The notes under the pieces are model-generated. The model did not search any database. It was not told the origin of the DNA and saw only the letters and a list, made by a program, of their open reading frames with translations. The position numbers and the translations under genes are program-made. A stretch of 64,000 nt of DNA from an uncultured Bacteroidota bacterium (GTDB lineage Bacteria; Bacteroidota; Bacteroidia; Chitinophagales; Chitinophagaceae). Positions 26,726 to 37,400 of the stretch are shown here, piece by piece. Each line of letters opens with the position of its first letter. The stretch's first letter is position 1. The DNA lies in the NCBI GenBank assembly GCA_903837525.1, contig CAILUU010000055.1, forward strand, positions 54,380-118,379. The letters run 5' to 3'.

Positions 26726-29700
26726 TTAAAAATCTACACCCAAGGCTAAATACAATTGTGGTTTGCCTCTAAAAAAGCCTTTCATTGTCCATGCTGCATC
26801 AAGCTTTACAAAGTAGCCTAGTAAGCTACTTCTAGCACCAAAACCATACCCACCTGCAAATGGCCCTACACCTCCAACTTTTTGTTTTACTAAAATGGCT
26901 GGGTTATTAGGGTCTGTTACTGTTATAATAGGTCTAGATAGACTGTTATATGCACCATTCCAAGCAGTGCCCAAATCTATAAACTGCGTTAATTGAAAAT
27001 CTCTTATAAATTTATTATTAAAAGGTCTATTAAATAGGGTAGAAAATACGGGTAATCTAAATTCACTATTAAGCACTAAAGCATTATTTCCGTTAGCTAC
27101 ATTTTGTATAAAGCCCCTCATATTTAATGCAAGGCTTTCAAACGCATAAGTTTGGTCGTTAGCTGGTGTATTATTTTGATTAAAATATCTATACTTTTTT
27201 AAATTACCGTTTGCATCTAATTTTTCATTAGGACCAAACATTGCCCACCCATCAACTCCACCTAAATAATACAATAGTTTTTGATTACCAAAGCTAAAAT
27301 CACCAGAGGCTCTACCAGCCCAAATAAAATTGCGGTAAATAGGGTAATAATATCTAGCATCAAAACCAACATTAAAGGTTTGTGGTCCATCTGCATTTAC
27401 CAATTTATTTATTTGCGAATTCCAATCAACATAAACCTTATAGCGTAAGCCATGCCAAATATTCAATGCAGGGTTTTGAGAGTTGTCGTACACATATTCT
27501 AAATGGGTAACTGAAAAAATTGTTTTCTCATTATCAATTGCAGCGGTAGTTGTATCTACTGAACTTAAAACAAAATTATCGGATCGTATACCTGTTGTAA
27601 AACGAATACTTTTATTATTATCAAATGGGTAAGCAATATTTCCTTGGTACAAATTTGTTAATTGTTTACCTGGAAAACCACCAAAGTTTACTTCCTGTGA
27701 GCTACGGTAATAAGTTAATCCCCAATCAATTCTTCTACGTAAATTTTGATAACTCATTAACCATTCATTACTTTTTAAATTGGTGCCAAATCTAAACCCA
27801 CCTGTTACTCTAATATCTTCCATTAATTCAGTTGTACCTAAGCGTATTAGTCCACTAAGTGGTGTGCCAGAGTTTAAGCGTACTGGTCCGGCTCCTCCAT
27901 TGTAGGGTTGAAATCTATTTATTAAAACATTATTATTAAAGGTAGCCGAAGCAGCATCTGCACCCCATTTTTGTGGTTTGTAAACAAATAGTTTTGCCTT
28001 TTTTAAAATACTTTCGTTACCCATTTCTTTAGCGTCAAAAATTTTGCCTATAATGGAACTGTCGGTTTTTTCATTGGCAAATTCTGTTTGAAAAATATCT
28101 TCTATATTTTTTGCAGTATCAGCACCATTTAATTTATCCTCTGAAGTAAGCTGCATATTTTTTCCAGCTTCGGCAGCGGTATATTCATCTATTAATCTTT
28201 TTTGATAGGCTGTTGGTTTTGATCCCATATTTCGCCTTCTTAAAACATCATCATTAATTTTTAATTTATACAAAATCTTTTCATCGCTTTGTCTGGTTAC
28301 TTCACTCACTTGATTATTATCTCCAGCAATTCTTGTTTCGCCAAGTGTGCTTTGGTAATTAGTTAGGGGAAAAGTATAAGCACTATCACTACTTACTGCT
28401 ACCACTGCAATACTATCTACATCTGTTTTTTTATAGGCTAATAAAGTGCTATCTACTTCTTTAGCACTAGGGTTTCGTAAAATATCATCTCCAATTAAAA
28501 CTAAGGTATCTAAGCCTTCAGCTTTGGTAGTAAAAAATCCGGCATAGCGGTTACCAATACCATTTTCATCGCTTACAAACGTAAAATGGTTTACGTTGTA
28601 TTGCATCGGAAACCTAGCATTACCATATTTTAAGTTACTAAGTTGCGATAGTTGATTAAGCTCTGACTTATCGCCAAAGTTGGTAATTAAAAATACGTTG
28701 TACCTATTATCACTTGGTAAGGTAGTACTATCGCTTTTTGCATTAGCAGTTGGCCGGTTACTGCTAAAAATTATTCCCGATTTACCCGGGAATGCAACAA
28801 ACGATGCATCCATATCGTCATACACATCATTGGTAATTTGCTCAACTTTTTCTTTCAATAAATCTAAAATAAAAATATCGGTATGGCCATTTTTTACAGC
28901 AGTAATAAGCATTTTACGGCTATCGCTGCTGTATTTCATATCCTGTATTTGATCAAATAGTTTGGTTAAATCTATTTTAATAGGTTTAACTTTTGTAACA
29001 ATATCATATACAAAAAATTGTAAAGTTCCTTCTTTTGCATAGGCTACTGCAATTCGAGTACCCTTATTATCCCATGCCATTAAAGGATAGTTTGGGTTCA
29101 TTTCATTTTGGTAGGCTCTACTACCAAATTTTACTAATGTTTTATTTACATCTCCATCATTATAAATTACTCTTACAATTCCTTTTTTAAATTGCGTTAC
29201 TACATAACTATTATTTTTTTTAATGGGGTTTACATTAAATCTAAAATAGTTTAAACGCTTATTTATATCAAATCCGTCAACAACACTTCCTTTTGGGTAT
29301 GGCTTGCGTCTGTTTATATCGTTATTATATTTCTCATCTTGATACTCCATAAAATCGCTAAGCACTTCTTTAAAACTTTTTTTACACACTTGTATGCAAG
29401 CCTTATTCATGCTTTTATATTGTGTTGCTAAATAAAGTAAATAAGTAGTGTTTTCTTTTTTATACAATTCATCTATATAATACCAAAAAGCATGGCCAGC
29501 AATTTCTGGCTTTTCAAAAGTAAACTGATAAAAGTTTTTGTAATTACCACTTAGTATTTCACTTTTTATGTCATCATCTTTTTCGGTACTCCATCTTTCC
29601 GCCAGGTAGCTAATGTATCCATCGGTAAGCCATTTTGGCAAGTCTAGCAAAGCTTGATTGCTAGCAATTTCTGTAAGGTCGTCGCCAAATAATTTATTAT

Positions 29701-30178
29701 CGGTAAGCACACGAGCAATGCCACCCCGTACTTGAGTTTTTAATTTTTTATGGTCTGCATCAAAGTATAGTACAATTTTATTATTTACCAATTTAGTACC
29801 GCCACTGGTATTTTGCCACTCTTGACCAAGACCAATATTACTTTGTTGAAAATCGTGGTAGTTATTGTACAAAATTATATTTGCCCTTCGTTGTAAACTA
29901 TACTCTGCAGCCGTTTCAATTTGTGGTAATTCTTTTTCGGCAACTTGCAGTACATATTGTGCTAACGCCGCACCTCCTTCGTTAAAGTAAACATTAAAAT
30001 TGCTAGTTTGATAATACTGCCACTTAAATTTTTTGTACTGCACTCTATTTTTTCCAAACTCTACACTATTTACTTGAGCACTACTTAAAAAAGGCAAAAG
30101 GCAAAAGGCAAATAGCAAATAGGAGCAAATAAGTACTACTCTTTTATTGGTAAAAATATTTTTATCATTGGTTATCAT
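26726..30178 (-). CDS. TolB-like beta-propeller / BamA-like beta-barrel outer-membrane protein with N-terminal gluzincin-like domain; start uncertain (30277 or internal ATG 30178)
   Basis: Signal peptide SYLLFAFCLLPFLSSAQ; PD40-like repeats (SSDSRKMLITAVKNGHTDIFILDL); C-terminal barrel ending GYFVKLDAAWTMKGFFRGKPQLYLALGVDF. Confidence 0.75.
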   Translation of the reverse strand: MITNDKNIFTNKRVVLICSYLLFAFCLLPFLSSAQVNSVEFGKNRVQYKKFKWQYYQTSNFNVYFNEGGAALAQYVLQVAEKELPQIETAAEYSLQRRANIILYNNYHDFQQSNIGLGQEWQNTSGGTKLVNNKIVLYFDADHKKLKTQVRGGIARVLTDNKLFGDDLTEIASNQALLDLPKWLTDGYISYLAERWSTEKDDDIKSEILSGNYKNFYQFTFEKPEIAGHAFWYYIDELYKKENTTYLLYLATQYKSMNKACIQVCKKSFKEVLSDFMEYQDEKYNNDINRRKPYPKGSVVDGFDINKRLNYFRFNVNPIKKNNSYVVTQFKKGIVRVIYNDGDVNKTLVKFGSRAYQNEMNPNYPLMAWDNKGTRIAVAYAKEGTLQFFVYDIVTKVKPIKIDLTKLFDQIQDMKYSSDSRKMLITAVKNGHTDIFILDLLKEKVEQITNDVYDDMDASFVAFPGKSGIIFSSNRPTANAKSDSTTLPSDNRYNVFLITNFGDKSELNQLSQLSNLKYGNARFPMQYNVNHFTFVSDENGIGNRYAGFFTTKAEGLDTLVLIGDDILRNPSAKEVDSTLLAYKKTDVDSIAVVAVSSDSAYTFPLTNYQSTLGETRIAGDNNQVSEVTRQSDEKILYKLKINDDVLRRRNMGSKPTAYQKRLIDEYTAAEAGKNMQLTSEDKLNGADTAKNIEDIFQTEFANEKTDSSIIGKIFDAKEMGNESILKKAKLFVYKPQKWGADAASATFNNNVLINRFQPYNGGAGPVRLNSGTPLSGLIRLGTTELMEDIRVTGGFRFGTNLKSNEWLMSYQNLRRRIDWGLTYYRSSQEVNFGGFPGKQLTNLYQGNIAYPFDNNKSIRFTTGIRSDNFVLSSVDTTTAAIDNEKTIFSVTHLEYVYDNSQNPALNIWHGLRYKVYVDWNSQINKLVNADGPQTFNVGFDARYYYPIYRNFIWAGRASGDFSFGNQKLLYYLGGVDGWAMFGPNEKLDANGNLKKYRYFNQNNTPANDQTYAFESLALNMRGFIQNVANGNNALVLNSEFRLPVFSTLFNRPFNNKFIRDFQLTQFIDLGTAWNGAYNSLSRPIITVTDPNNPAILVKQKVGGVGPFAGGYGFGARSSLLGYFVKLDAAWTMKGFFRGKPQLYLALGVDF
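30089..30123. repeat. 7-nt array (AAAAGGC)x3 + AAATAGC + AAATAGG inside CDS
   Basis: Encodes LLFAFCLLPF on the minus strand, the hydrophobic core of the signal peptide. Confidence 0.85.
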
Positions 30179-30368
30179 CGATATAAACTTGTTTTGTTTA
30201 TGTTTTATACAAACGAAATTGGGAATTGTATTTTTTAAATCTTTCATTGTTATAGAATTATCCTGTGGTATTATCATTTACTTTTGTAGCTACTCCCCAA
30301 TTTCGGGGTAATTAATACTTAAAAATAGTTTATTTCTATTAAACTAAAACCATCAAAATTTTAAGCCT

Positions 30369-31007
30369 GTGTTAAAAATTAAGTCTTTTATTTTCAGTCC
30401 TATACAAGAAAATACGTATTTACTTTACAACGAGTTTAACCATTGTGCTATTGTTGACCCTGGCTGTTACTTTGATGCCGAAAAAGAGGAGCTTACACAA
30501 TTTATTAAAGACAATAGTTTAAGGGTAATACACTTACTAAATACCCATTGCCATTTAGATCACGTTTTTGGTAATAAATATGTGGCCAAAACGTATAGTT
30601 TAACGCCACAAATACATAAAAACGAAGAGCAAGTTTTAGCTTTTGCACCAACAAGTGGCCTTATGTATGATTTGCCATTTGATAATTACACAGGCCAACT
30701 TCTCTTTTTAAAAGAAGGCGATGTGGTAACTATTGGTAAAGATGAATTAGTAGTAATTGAAGCGCCTGGGCACAGCCCCGGTCATATCTGTTTTTATAAC
30801 AAGGCACAAGGTTTTTTAATAGGCGGAGATGTATTGTTTAATAGAAGTATTGGCCGCACAGATTTGCCAGGGGGAAATTATGACGAGTTGATTAAAAATA
30901 TAAAAGAAAAGCTGTTGGTTTTACCTAACAAAACTATAGTTTATAGTGGCCACGGAGAAACAACCACCATTGGGGAGGAAAAAGTAGAAAATCCTTATCT
31001 TAACTAA
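30369..31007 (+). CDS. MBL-fold metallo-hydrolase (GloB-like)
   Basis: LLNTHCHLDHVFGN, EAPGHSPGHICFY, GGDVLFNRSIGRTDLPGGN, YSGHGETTTIGEEK; GTG start. Confidence 0.93.
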   Translation: MLKIKSFIFSPIQENTYLLYNEFNHCAIVDPGCYFDAEKEELTQFIKDNSLRVIHLLNTHCHLDHVFGNKYVAKTYSLTPQIHKNEEQVLAFAPTSGLMYDLPFDNYTGQLLFLKEGDVVTIGKDELVVIEAPGHSPGHICFYNKAQGFLIGGDVLFNRSIGRTDLPGGNYDELIKNIKEKLLVLPNKTIVYSGHGETTTIGEEKVENPYLN

Positions 31008-31019
31008 AAATATATAATT

Positions 31020-31754
31020 ATGTTAATGCCCATTGGAGATGATAATAGTGCAATAACACAAAGACCATATGTTACCTATGTATTAATAGCAGTAAACGTT
31101 TTGGTGTGGGTATTGTTTCAGCAAATGAGTGGGGATGGTTCGTTTACTTATGCTTTTAGTACAGTGCCTGCTGAAATTATTACGGGTAACGATATTATAA
31201 CACAATCGCAAAATTATACCGACCCAAACTCTGGCATTGAATATTTTATACCGGGACTAAATGCTACGCCAATACCTGTTTACTTTACCATAATTACAAG
31301 TATGTTTATGCATGGTGGCTGGGGCCATTTATTGGGCAATATGCTATACCTTTTTATTTTTGGCGATAATTTAGAGCACCGTTTAGGCAAAGGAAGGTTT
31401 TTAGCTTTTTATTTAATTACAGGCATCATTGCATCTTTAAGCCATGTTTTTTCTACTTATGTTCAACCACAAAGTTCCATAATACCAAGCCTTGGTGCAA
31501 GTGGTGCCATTAGCGGTGTATTGGGGGGTTATATGTTATTGTTTCCAAAATTAAAAGTAAAGGCACTCTTCCTTTACCAAATAGTTGTTATACCTGCCTA
31601 TTTGGCTTTAGGTGTTTGGATAGGCTTTCAAATTGTAAGCGGTTTATTAAGTGGTAGCGGCAGTGGAGTTGCCTATGCAGCACATGTTGGCGGTTTTTTA
31701 GCCGGCATATTACTTATAAAATTGTTTGATAAAAGACAGGTAGCTGTAACTTAA
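31020..31754 (+). CDS. rhomboid family intramembrane serine protease
   Basis: MFMHGGWGHLLGNMLYLFIFGDNLEHRLG, GASGAISGVLGGY, AYAAHVGGFLAGI. Confidence 0.95.
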   Translation: MLMPIGDDNSAITQRPYVTYVLIAVNVLVWVLFQQMSGDGSFTYAFSTVPAEIITGNDIITQSQNYTDPNSGIEYFIPGLNATPIPVYFTIITSMFMHGGWGHLLGNMLYLFIFGDNLEHRLGKGRFLAFYLITGIIASLSHVFSTYVQPQSSIIPSLGASGAISGVLGGYMLLFPKLKVKALFLYQIVVIPAYLALGVWIGFQIVSGLLSGSGSGVAYAAHVGGFLAGILLIKLFDKRQVAVT

Positions 31755-31789
31755 CCTTATCGTTTTTTTTTATGGTAAAAATCAATAAA

Positions 31790-32191
31790 TTATTTTTTGT
31801 CTTGGCATAATTCTATTAAAACTCCATTGGTATTTTTTGGGTGTAAAAAACATACCAGTTTATTATCAGCCCCATTTTTTGGGGTTTCGTTTAGCAAAAT
31901 AAAACCCTCACTTTTTAAGCGTTCCATTTCGGCATAAATATCGGTTACGGCAAAGGCAATATGATGCATACCTTCTCCTTTTTTATCTATATATTTTGCA
32001 ATTACACCATCGGCTGTAGTACTTTGCACTAGCTCAATTTTACTTTCGCCAGTTTTAAAAAATGCAGTATTCACCTTTTCACTTTCTACCAACTCTGTCT
32101 TATAACACTGACTATTCAACAGTTTTTCAAATAATGGTATAGATATTGACAAATCTTTCACAGCAATTCCTATGTGTTCTATTTTTTGCAT
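31790..32191 (-). CDS. mce: methylmalonyl-CoA epimerase
   Basis: MQKIEHIGIAVKDLSISIPLFEKLL, KGEGMHHIAFAVTDI, NGVLIELCQ. Confidence 0.92.
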   Translation of the reverse strand: MQKIEHIGIAVKDLSISIPLFEKLLNSQCYKTELVESEKVNTAFFKTGESKIELVQSTTADGVIAKYIDKKGEGMHHIAFAVTDIYAEMERLKSEGFILLNETPKNGADNKLVCFLHPKNTNGVLIELCQDKK

Positions 32192-32318
32192 AGTTTTTTG
32201 ATGATTTATTAACTTTTAGTTACGAAATAAGTAAAATAGCAACTATCTAACTCTTTCAAAAGCTAAAATAGAACCTTTTGTAGTAAATTTGCATTATACA
32301 AGAAAGAATATAAATTAT

Positions 32319-33536
32319 ATGTTGAAATTACCCATTTACTTAGATAACAATTCTACAACTCCAATGGATCCGAGAGTTTTAGAAGCTATGACGCCGTACT
32401 TTTTAAACCACTACGGAAATGCGGCTAGCCGTAACCATCCCTTTGGTTGGGAAGCTGAAGAAGCTGTGGATTATGCAAGGGAGCAGGTGGCTAAATTAAT
32501 TGGAGCCGACCCTAAAGAAATTATTTTTACTAGCGGTGCTACCGAAGGTGATAATTTAGGCATAAAAGGTATTTACGAAATGTATGCTAGCAAAGGCAAT
32601 CATATAATTACCGCAACTACCGAGCATAAAGCTGTGTTAGATACCTGTAAGCATATTGAAAAATCAGGCGGAGAAGTTACCTATTTACAAGTACAACCTG
32701 ATGGTTTAATTGATTTAAAAGAACTAGAAGCAGCAATAAAACCAACCACTATTTTAATTGCTATTATGTATGCCAATAACGAAATTGGTACCGTAATGCC
32801 TATTAAAGAAATTAGTGCAATTGCTCGTAAGCACGGGGTTTTAGTGTTTACAGATGGTACACAAGCAGTAGGTAAAATTCCTGTTGATGTTAATAAAGAT
32901 GGGATTGATTTAATGGCTTTTACTGCACATAAAATGTACGGACCTAAAGGTGTTGGTGCATTATATGTACGCCGTAAAAACCCAAGAGTAAAAGTTACTG
33001 CACAAATAGATGGTGGCGGCCACGAAAGAGGAATGCGTAGCGGTACTTTAAATGTACCTGGTATTGTAGGTTTTGGTAAGGCATGTGAAATTTGCATGAC
33101 GGATATGGAAGCCGATAACAAACGTATTGTAGTGATGAGAGATAAATTAGAAACAGAATTAATGAAGTTGGAAGAGGCTTATATAAATGGAAGTACAGAG
33201 CATCGTTTACCACATGTAACTAATATTAGTTTTAAGCATGTAGAGGGCGAAGGATTGTTAATGGGCTTTAATAAAAATATTGCATTAAGTAGCGGCAGTG
33301 CTTGTACCAGTGCATCTTTAGAGCCTAGCTATGTTTTAAAAGCTTTAGGCTTAGGCGATGATTTAGCACATAGTAGCTTACGTTTTGGGCTTAGCCGTTT
33401 TACAAAAGACGAAGAAATTGATTACACTATAAAAGCCATTAGCGAAACCGTTTTAAAATTAAGAGAAATGAGTCCGCTTTGGGAAATGTATAAAGAAGGA
33501 ATTGATTTAAGCACTATTGAGTGGGCACACCATTAA
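32319..33536 (+). CDS. iscS: cysteine desulfurase
   Basis: Start re-assigned to ATG 32319 (MLKLPIYLDNNSTTPMDPRVLEAM); AFTAHKMYGPKGVGALY, SSGSACTSASLEPSYVL. Confidence 0.95.
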   Translation: MLKLPIYLDNNSTTPMDPRVLEAMTPYFLNHYGNAASRNHPFGWEAEEAVDYAREQVAKLIGADPKEIIFTSGATEGDNLGIKGIYEMYASKGNHIITATTEHKAVLDTCKHIEKSGGEVTYLQVQPDGLIDLKELEAAIKPTTILIAIMYANNEIGTVMPIKEISAIARKHGVLVFTDGTQAVGKIPVDVNKDGIDLMAFTAHKMYGPKGVGALYVRRKNPRVKVTAQIDGGGHERGMRSGTLNVPGIVGFGKACEICMTDMEADNKRIVVMRDKLETELMKLEEAYINGSTEHRLPHVTNISFKHVEGEGLLMGFNKNIALSSGSACTSASLEPSYVLKALGLGDDLAHSSLRFGLSRFTKDEEIDYTIKAISETVLKLREMSPLWEMYKEGIDLSTIEWAHH

Positions 33537-33538
33537 AT

Positions 33539-33566
33539 GTACGATTTGTGATTTACGACGTACGAC
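33539..33566. repeat. 7-nt array GTACGAT/TTGTGAT/TTACGAC/GTACGAC after iscS stop
   Basis: Degenerate heptamers in phase. Confidence 0.6.
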
Positions 33567-33626
33567 CGTTTTTCATATTTTAAAGTTATCAATGTCGCAC
33601 ATTAAACATCTAAAATCGAAAATAAA

Positions 33627-34046
33627 ATGGCATATTCAGAAAAAGTAATCGATCACTACCAAAATCCAAAAAATGTTGGTACGTTAGACAAGTCAAGCAA
33701 AACAGTAGGTACAGGCCTTGTAGGAGCACCAGAGTGTGGTGATGTAATGCGTTTACAAATTGAGGTTGATGATGCAACAGGTATGATTACCGATGCAAAA
33801 TTTAAAACCTTTGGTTGTGGAAGTGCAATAGCATCATCAAGCTTAGCTACCGAGTGGCTTAAAGGTAAAAGTATTGATGAGGCACTTACGGTAGATAATA
33901 TGGATTTTGTAGAAGAATTAAATCTCCCTCCTGTAAAAATACATTGCAGCGTATTAGCGGAAGACGCTATTAAAGCAGCTATTAACGATTACCGTGTAAA
34001 AAATGGTAAAGAGGCTATTAAATTTGAGGAGAGTTTAGTACACTAA
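33627..34046 (+). CDS. iscU: Fe-S cluster assembly scaffold IscU
   Basis: MAYSEKVIDHYQNPKNVGTLDK, GAPECGDVMRLQIEVD, FGCGSAIASSSLATEWLKGK, PPVKIHCSVLAEDAI. Confidence 0.96.
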   Translation: MAYSEKVIDHYQNPKNVGTLDKSSKTVGTGLVGAPECGDVMRLQIEVDDATGMITDAKFKTFGCGSAIASSSLATEWLKGKSIDEALTVDNMDFVEELNLPPVKIHCSVLAEDAIKAAINDYRVKNGKEAIKFEESLVH

Positions 34047-34049
34047 GAA

Positions 34050-34077
34050 AGTTAAAAGTTAAAAATCAAAATATAAA
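34050..34077. repeat. 7-nt array AGTTAAA/AGTTAAA/AATCAAA/ATATAAA (iscU 3' side)
   Basis: Four heptamers in phase, 3 nt after the stop. Confidence 0.7.
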
Positions 34078-34091
34078 ACAAGGGAAATCAA

Positions 34092-34126
34092 TTTTGATTT
34101 TTGCCTTTGTAATTTTGAATTATCAT
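34092..34126. repeat. 7-nt array TTTTGAT/TTTTGCC/TTTGTAA/TTTTGAA/TTATCAT (iscA 5' side)
   Basis: Five heptamers in phase; the last runs into the iscA ATG; inverted relative to 34050-34077. Confidence 0.7.
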
Positions 34127-34475
34127 GGTAGCAACTGAAAATAGCATTTTTATTAGCGATAAAGCAAAAGCAAAAGTTATCCAATTAATGACAGATGCTG
34201 GTGTAGCCGATGACACATCGTATTTTTTACGTGTAGGTGTTGTGGGTGGAGGTTGTAGTGGCCTTAGCTATAAAATGGATTTTGATAATGAGGTAAAACC
34301 AATGGATCAGGTTTTTGAGGATAAAGGGATAAAAATTGTTTGCGATCTTAAAAGTTTTTTATACCTAGTAAATACTGAGCTTGAATTTAGCGATGGATTA
34401 AATGGAAAAGGATTTTTCTTTAATAATCCTAATGCTAGTAGAAGTTGTGGTTGCGGAGAGAGCTTTGCAGTTTAG
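34125..34475 (+). CDS. iscA: HesB/IscA family iron-sulfur assembly protein
   Basis: LRVGVVGGGCSGLSYKMDFD, NPNASRSCGCGESFAV. Confidence 0.95.
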   Translation: MVATENSIFISDKAKAKVIQLMTDAGVADDTSYFLRVGVVGGGCSGLSYKMDFDNEVKPMDQVFEDKGIKIVCDLKSFLYLVNTELEFSDGLNGKGFFFNNPNASRSCGCGESFAV

Positions 34476-34493
34476 ATGTCTAGAAAAATAAGT

Positions 34494-37400
34494 ATGAAAA
34501 AAATATACCTCTTTTGCATTTTTTTTGTAGTTATAAAAACACTTTTTGGACAAATAGTTTTTACAAATAATTTTAATACAAGTACTGGGGCAACTTACTC
34601 TACAACTCCCGGAGGTATAGGCACTAGTACAGTTTGGAATTTTAATAGAAGTGGGGTTGATTTTGGTACCCGTATTGATGGGGGAATTTTAGATTGTACA
34701 AACGACGGTAGTGGTGCTACTTCAAATGTTATAGGATGGGTTTTTAGCCATACTTCTACAAGCTCATTCACTACTCCTTTCAACACAACTTTAAATGCAA
34801 ATACAAGTAAAATAACATGGACGTTTAACATGCGTCAAATTAGAACTGACCCTGCAGGCTTTGTTGTTGGCAGTTATGGAGTAGCTTTTATTTTAGCAGG
34901 ATCAGCTTCAACAGGTGCAACAGCTGGTAGCGGTTATGCAGTTGCTTTAGGTCAAAGTGGCACAACTGATCCTATTCGTTTAATTAAGTATAACAATGGT
35001 GTTCAAGGAACAATTACAAATATTATTACCTCCAATACTTTAGGCCTTTCAGATTTTGGAGCTGAATATTTAAGTATAAAAATTACTTATATACCAAGCA
35101 CAGATACTTGGGAACTTTTTGTAAGAAATGATGGAACAACCGCCTTTGCAGATCCTGCCACTGGAGTGTTAATTTCTCAAGGCACCGCTGTTGATAATAC
35201 GTTTACGTCACAAGTATTGGGGTTTATGGGTGGTTATTGGCAAGGAACAACAGCTGATACGCAAACTGCTTTTTTTGATAATATCAATGTTTCATTAGCC
35301 TCCACCAACTCAGCCAACTCTGATATTATTGCCGATGGCGCTTTTTCTGCACCCACAAATATTAATTATAGCCTTTACCAAGGTACTGTTTTAACATTAG
35401 CCAATAGTGTTGAAATTGCTAGGTTTACTATAAGAGATGGAGGAGGAGTTGCAGATGCCGATGGTGTAGGTACAACATTAAATTCAATTAGTTTTAGCTT
35501 ATCTAACTCAGCTAATATACGTCGTGTAGCCATTATGGATGGAACTACACAACTACAAGAAGTTGCTGGGGCAGCTACTATAAATTTTACAGGACTAAAT
35601 ATTGTAGCCGCCGATGATGGTTCAAAAAATTTCTCCTTACGAGTTATTTTTGTAAACAACGTTACCGATAATCAGCAATACCAATTTACTATAACTTCTG
35701 TTACGGCAGATGTTGCAGGCTCTCAATTCGCCGCAAGTAATGCAGGTGGTGCCACTTCGTCAATTGCTGGCGACAATAATAGAATTGAAGTAATTGCCGA
35801 TGGACTTAGTTATGTCGCCAATACATTTTCGCCAACAGGCAATGGCGTAGCTATGGCACCAGCCGTACAAGTGGCTGGTATAGATACATTGAATTTTGGC
35901 GGTAATTTATACACAAATGTAGATGCAGATTTTAATCAAGATATTGCCATTACATCCACAGGTACCCTTACTGGTACTCCCGTAATACTCTCACCAACGG
36001 CTGGTATAGCTGCATTTACAACATTAACACATACTATAAATGGAACTGCACTTACACTTACGGCTAAACGAAATACTACTAACGATTGGGATGCAGTAAG
36101 TAATCCGTTTGATATTATTAATTCATCCAACACTACAGATTACTTTAGATCGGTACAAAATGGTAATTGGAATAACCCAACAACTTGGGAAAGTAGCCCA
36201 GATAATATTGGTTGGCAAGCTTCAACCCTAACGCCCAATAGTTTAGCAAATACAATAACCATTAGAAATACAGATACGGTTACTATTACTACCAATACCG
36301 ATGCTGACCAGTTAAGTATAGAAAATGGGGGTAAATTAATACAAAATAACACACCTATTTTTACTATAAATAATGGAACTGCTCCCTATGATATGACTGT
36401 AGAAATTGGAGGAACCTTCGAAATGAATGGACGACAACCAGTTGGGGCAGGTAGTATAATTATTGCAGGAGGAGGTCGAATTCGTGTAGCCTCTAACCCT
36501 TCACCTTCTGAGGGAGATGATTTTGCTTTTGGAAATGTGGGAGGGGTTGCGAGTGTTACATTTTTAAGTGCTAGTTTTTATGACTGGGCTACAACCACCA
36601 CTCCATCTTGGTCTAATAGAACGTATTTCACTTCAGGCAATAATACGTATTTTACATTTTTAGTAACACCAGGGTTTAGTTTGGGAGGGAATAGCCCTAC
36701 TGTAATTAATGGAACCTTAGTAGCAAATGACACTATTACCATTGCAAACACAGGTGCAAAAACTTTTGTAAATGGAATAATTAATGCTGCCCTTATTGAC
36801 GCCTCACTTGCTACAGGCGGCTCTTTAAATATTACAGGAACGGGCGCAGCCCTTGGTGATACAGGTACAATTTTATTGCCACCTGCTGGGCTTAATATTG
36901 GAGCCTCTACTGTTATAGGTTGTACAACTAATCCTGCAACACCAACTAAAACAATTAATGGGAATGTTAATTTTTCAGTAAATAGCTATCTGTTTTTAAC
37001 AGATACCGACCTTACCATTACGGGCAATATTACAGGTGCAAATTCAACAGCTTTTTTTATTACAAATGGTCTTAGCAATGCAGGTAAATTATTTAGGCCA
37101 AATATTGGTGCTACACCAGTCACCTTTCCTATTGGTTTTAGCACCGGTACCTATAATCCTGTAACTATTTCAAATGCTAGTAATTTAACCTATGGAGTTA
37201 GAGTTTCTAACGTAATCAATCCTCCAATAATTGATGATTCAAGGGTAGTAAATAGAACATGGGTAATTATACCATCGGCTACACCCGCCGGCCCAGTAAA
37301 TGTTATATTTAATTATGCAGGTACTCATGCTAATCCCGGGTTTAACTATGGACTTGATGTGGAAGTAGGTTTATATACAAGTGTATGGAATGTTATACAA

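Noticed and set aside
32319-34475. Complete ISC operon
   Set aside because: Only iscS, iscU and iscA are present; no hscA, hscB, fdx or iscR were found in the window.
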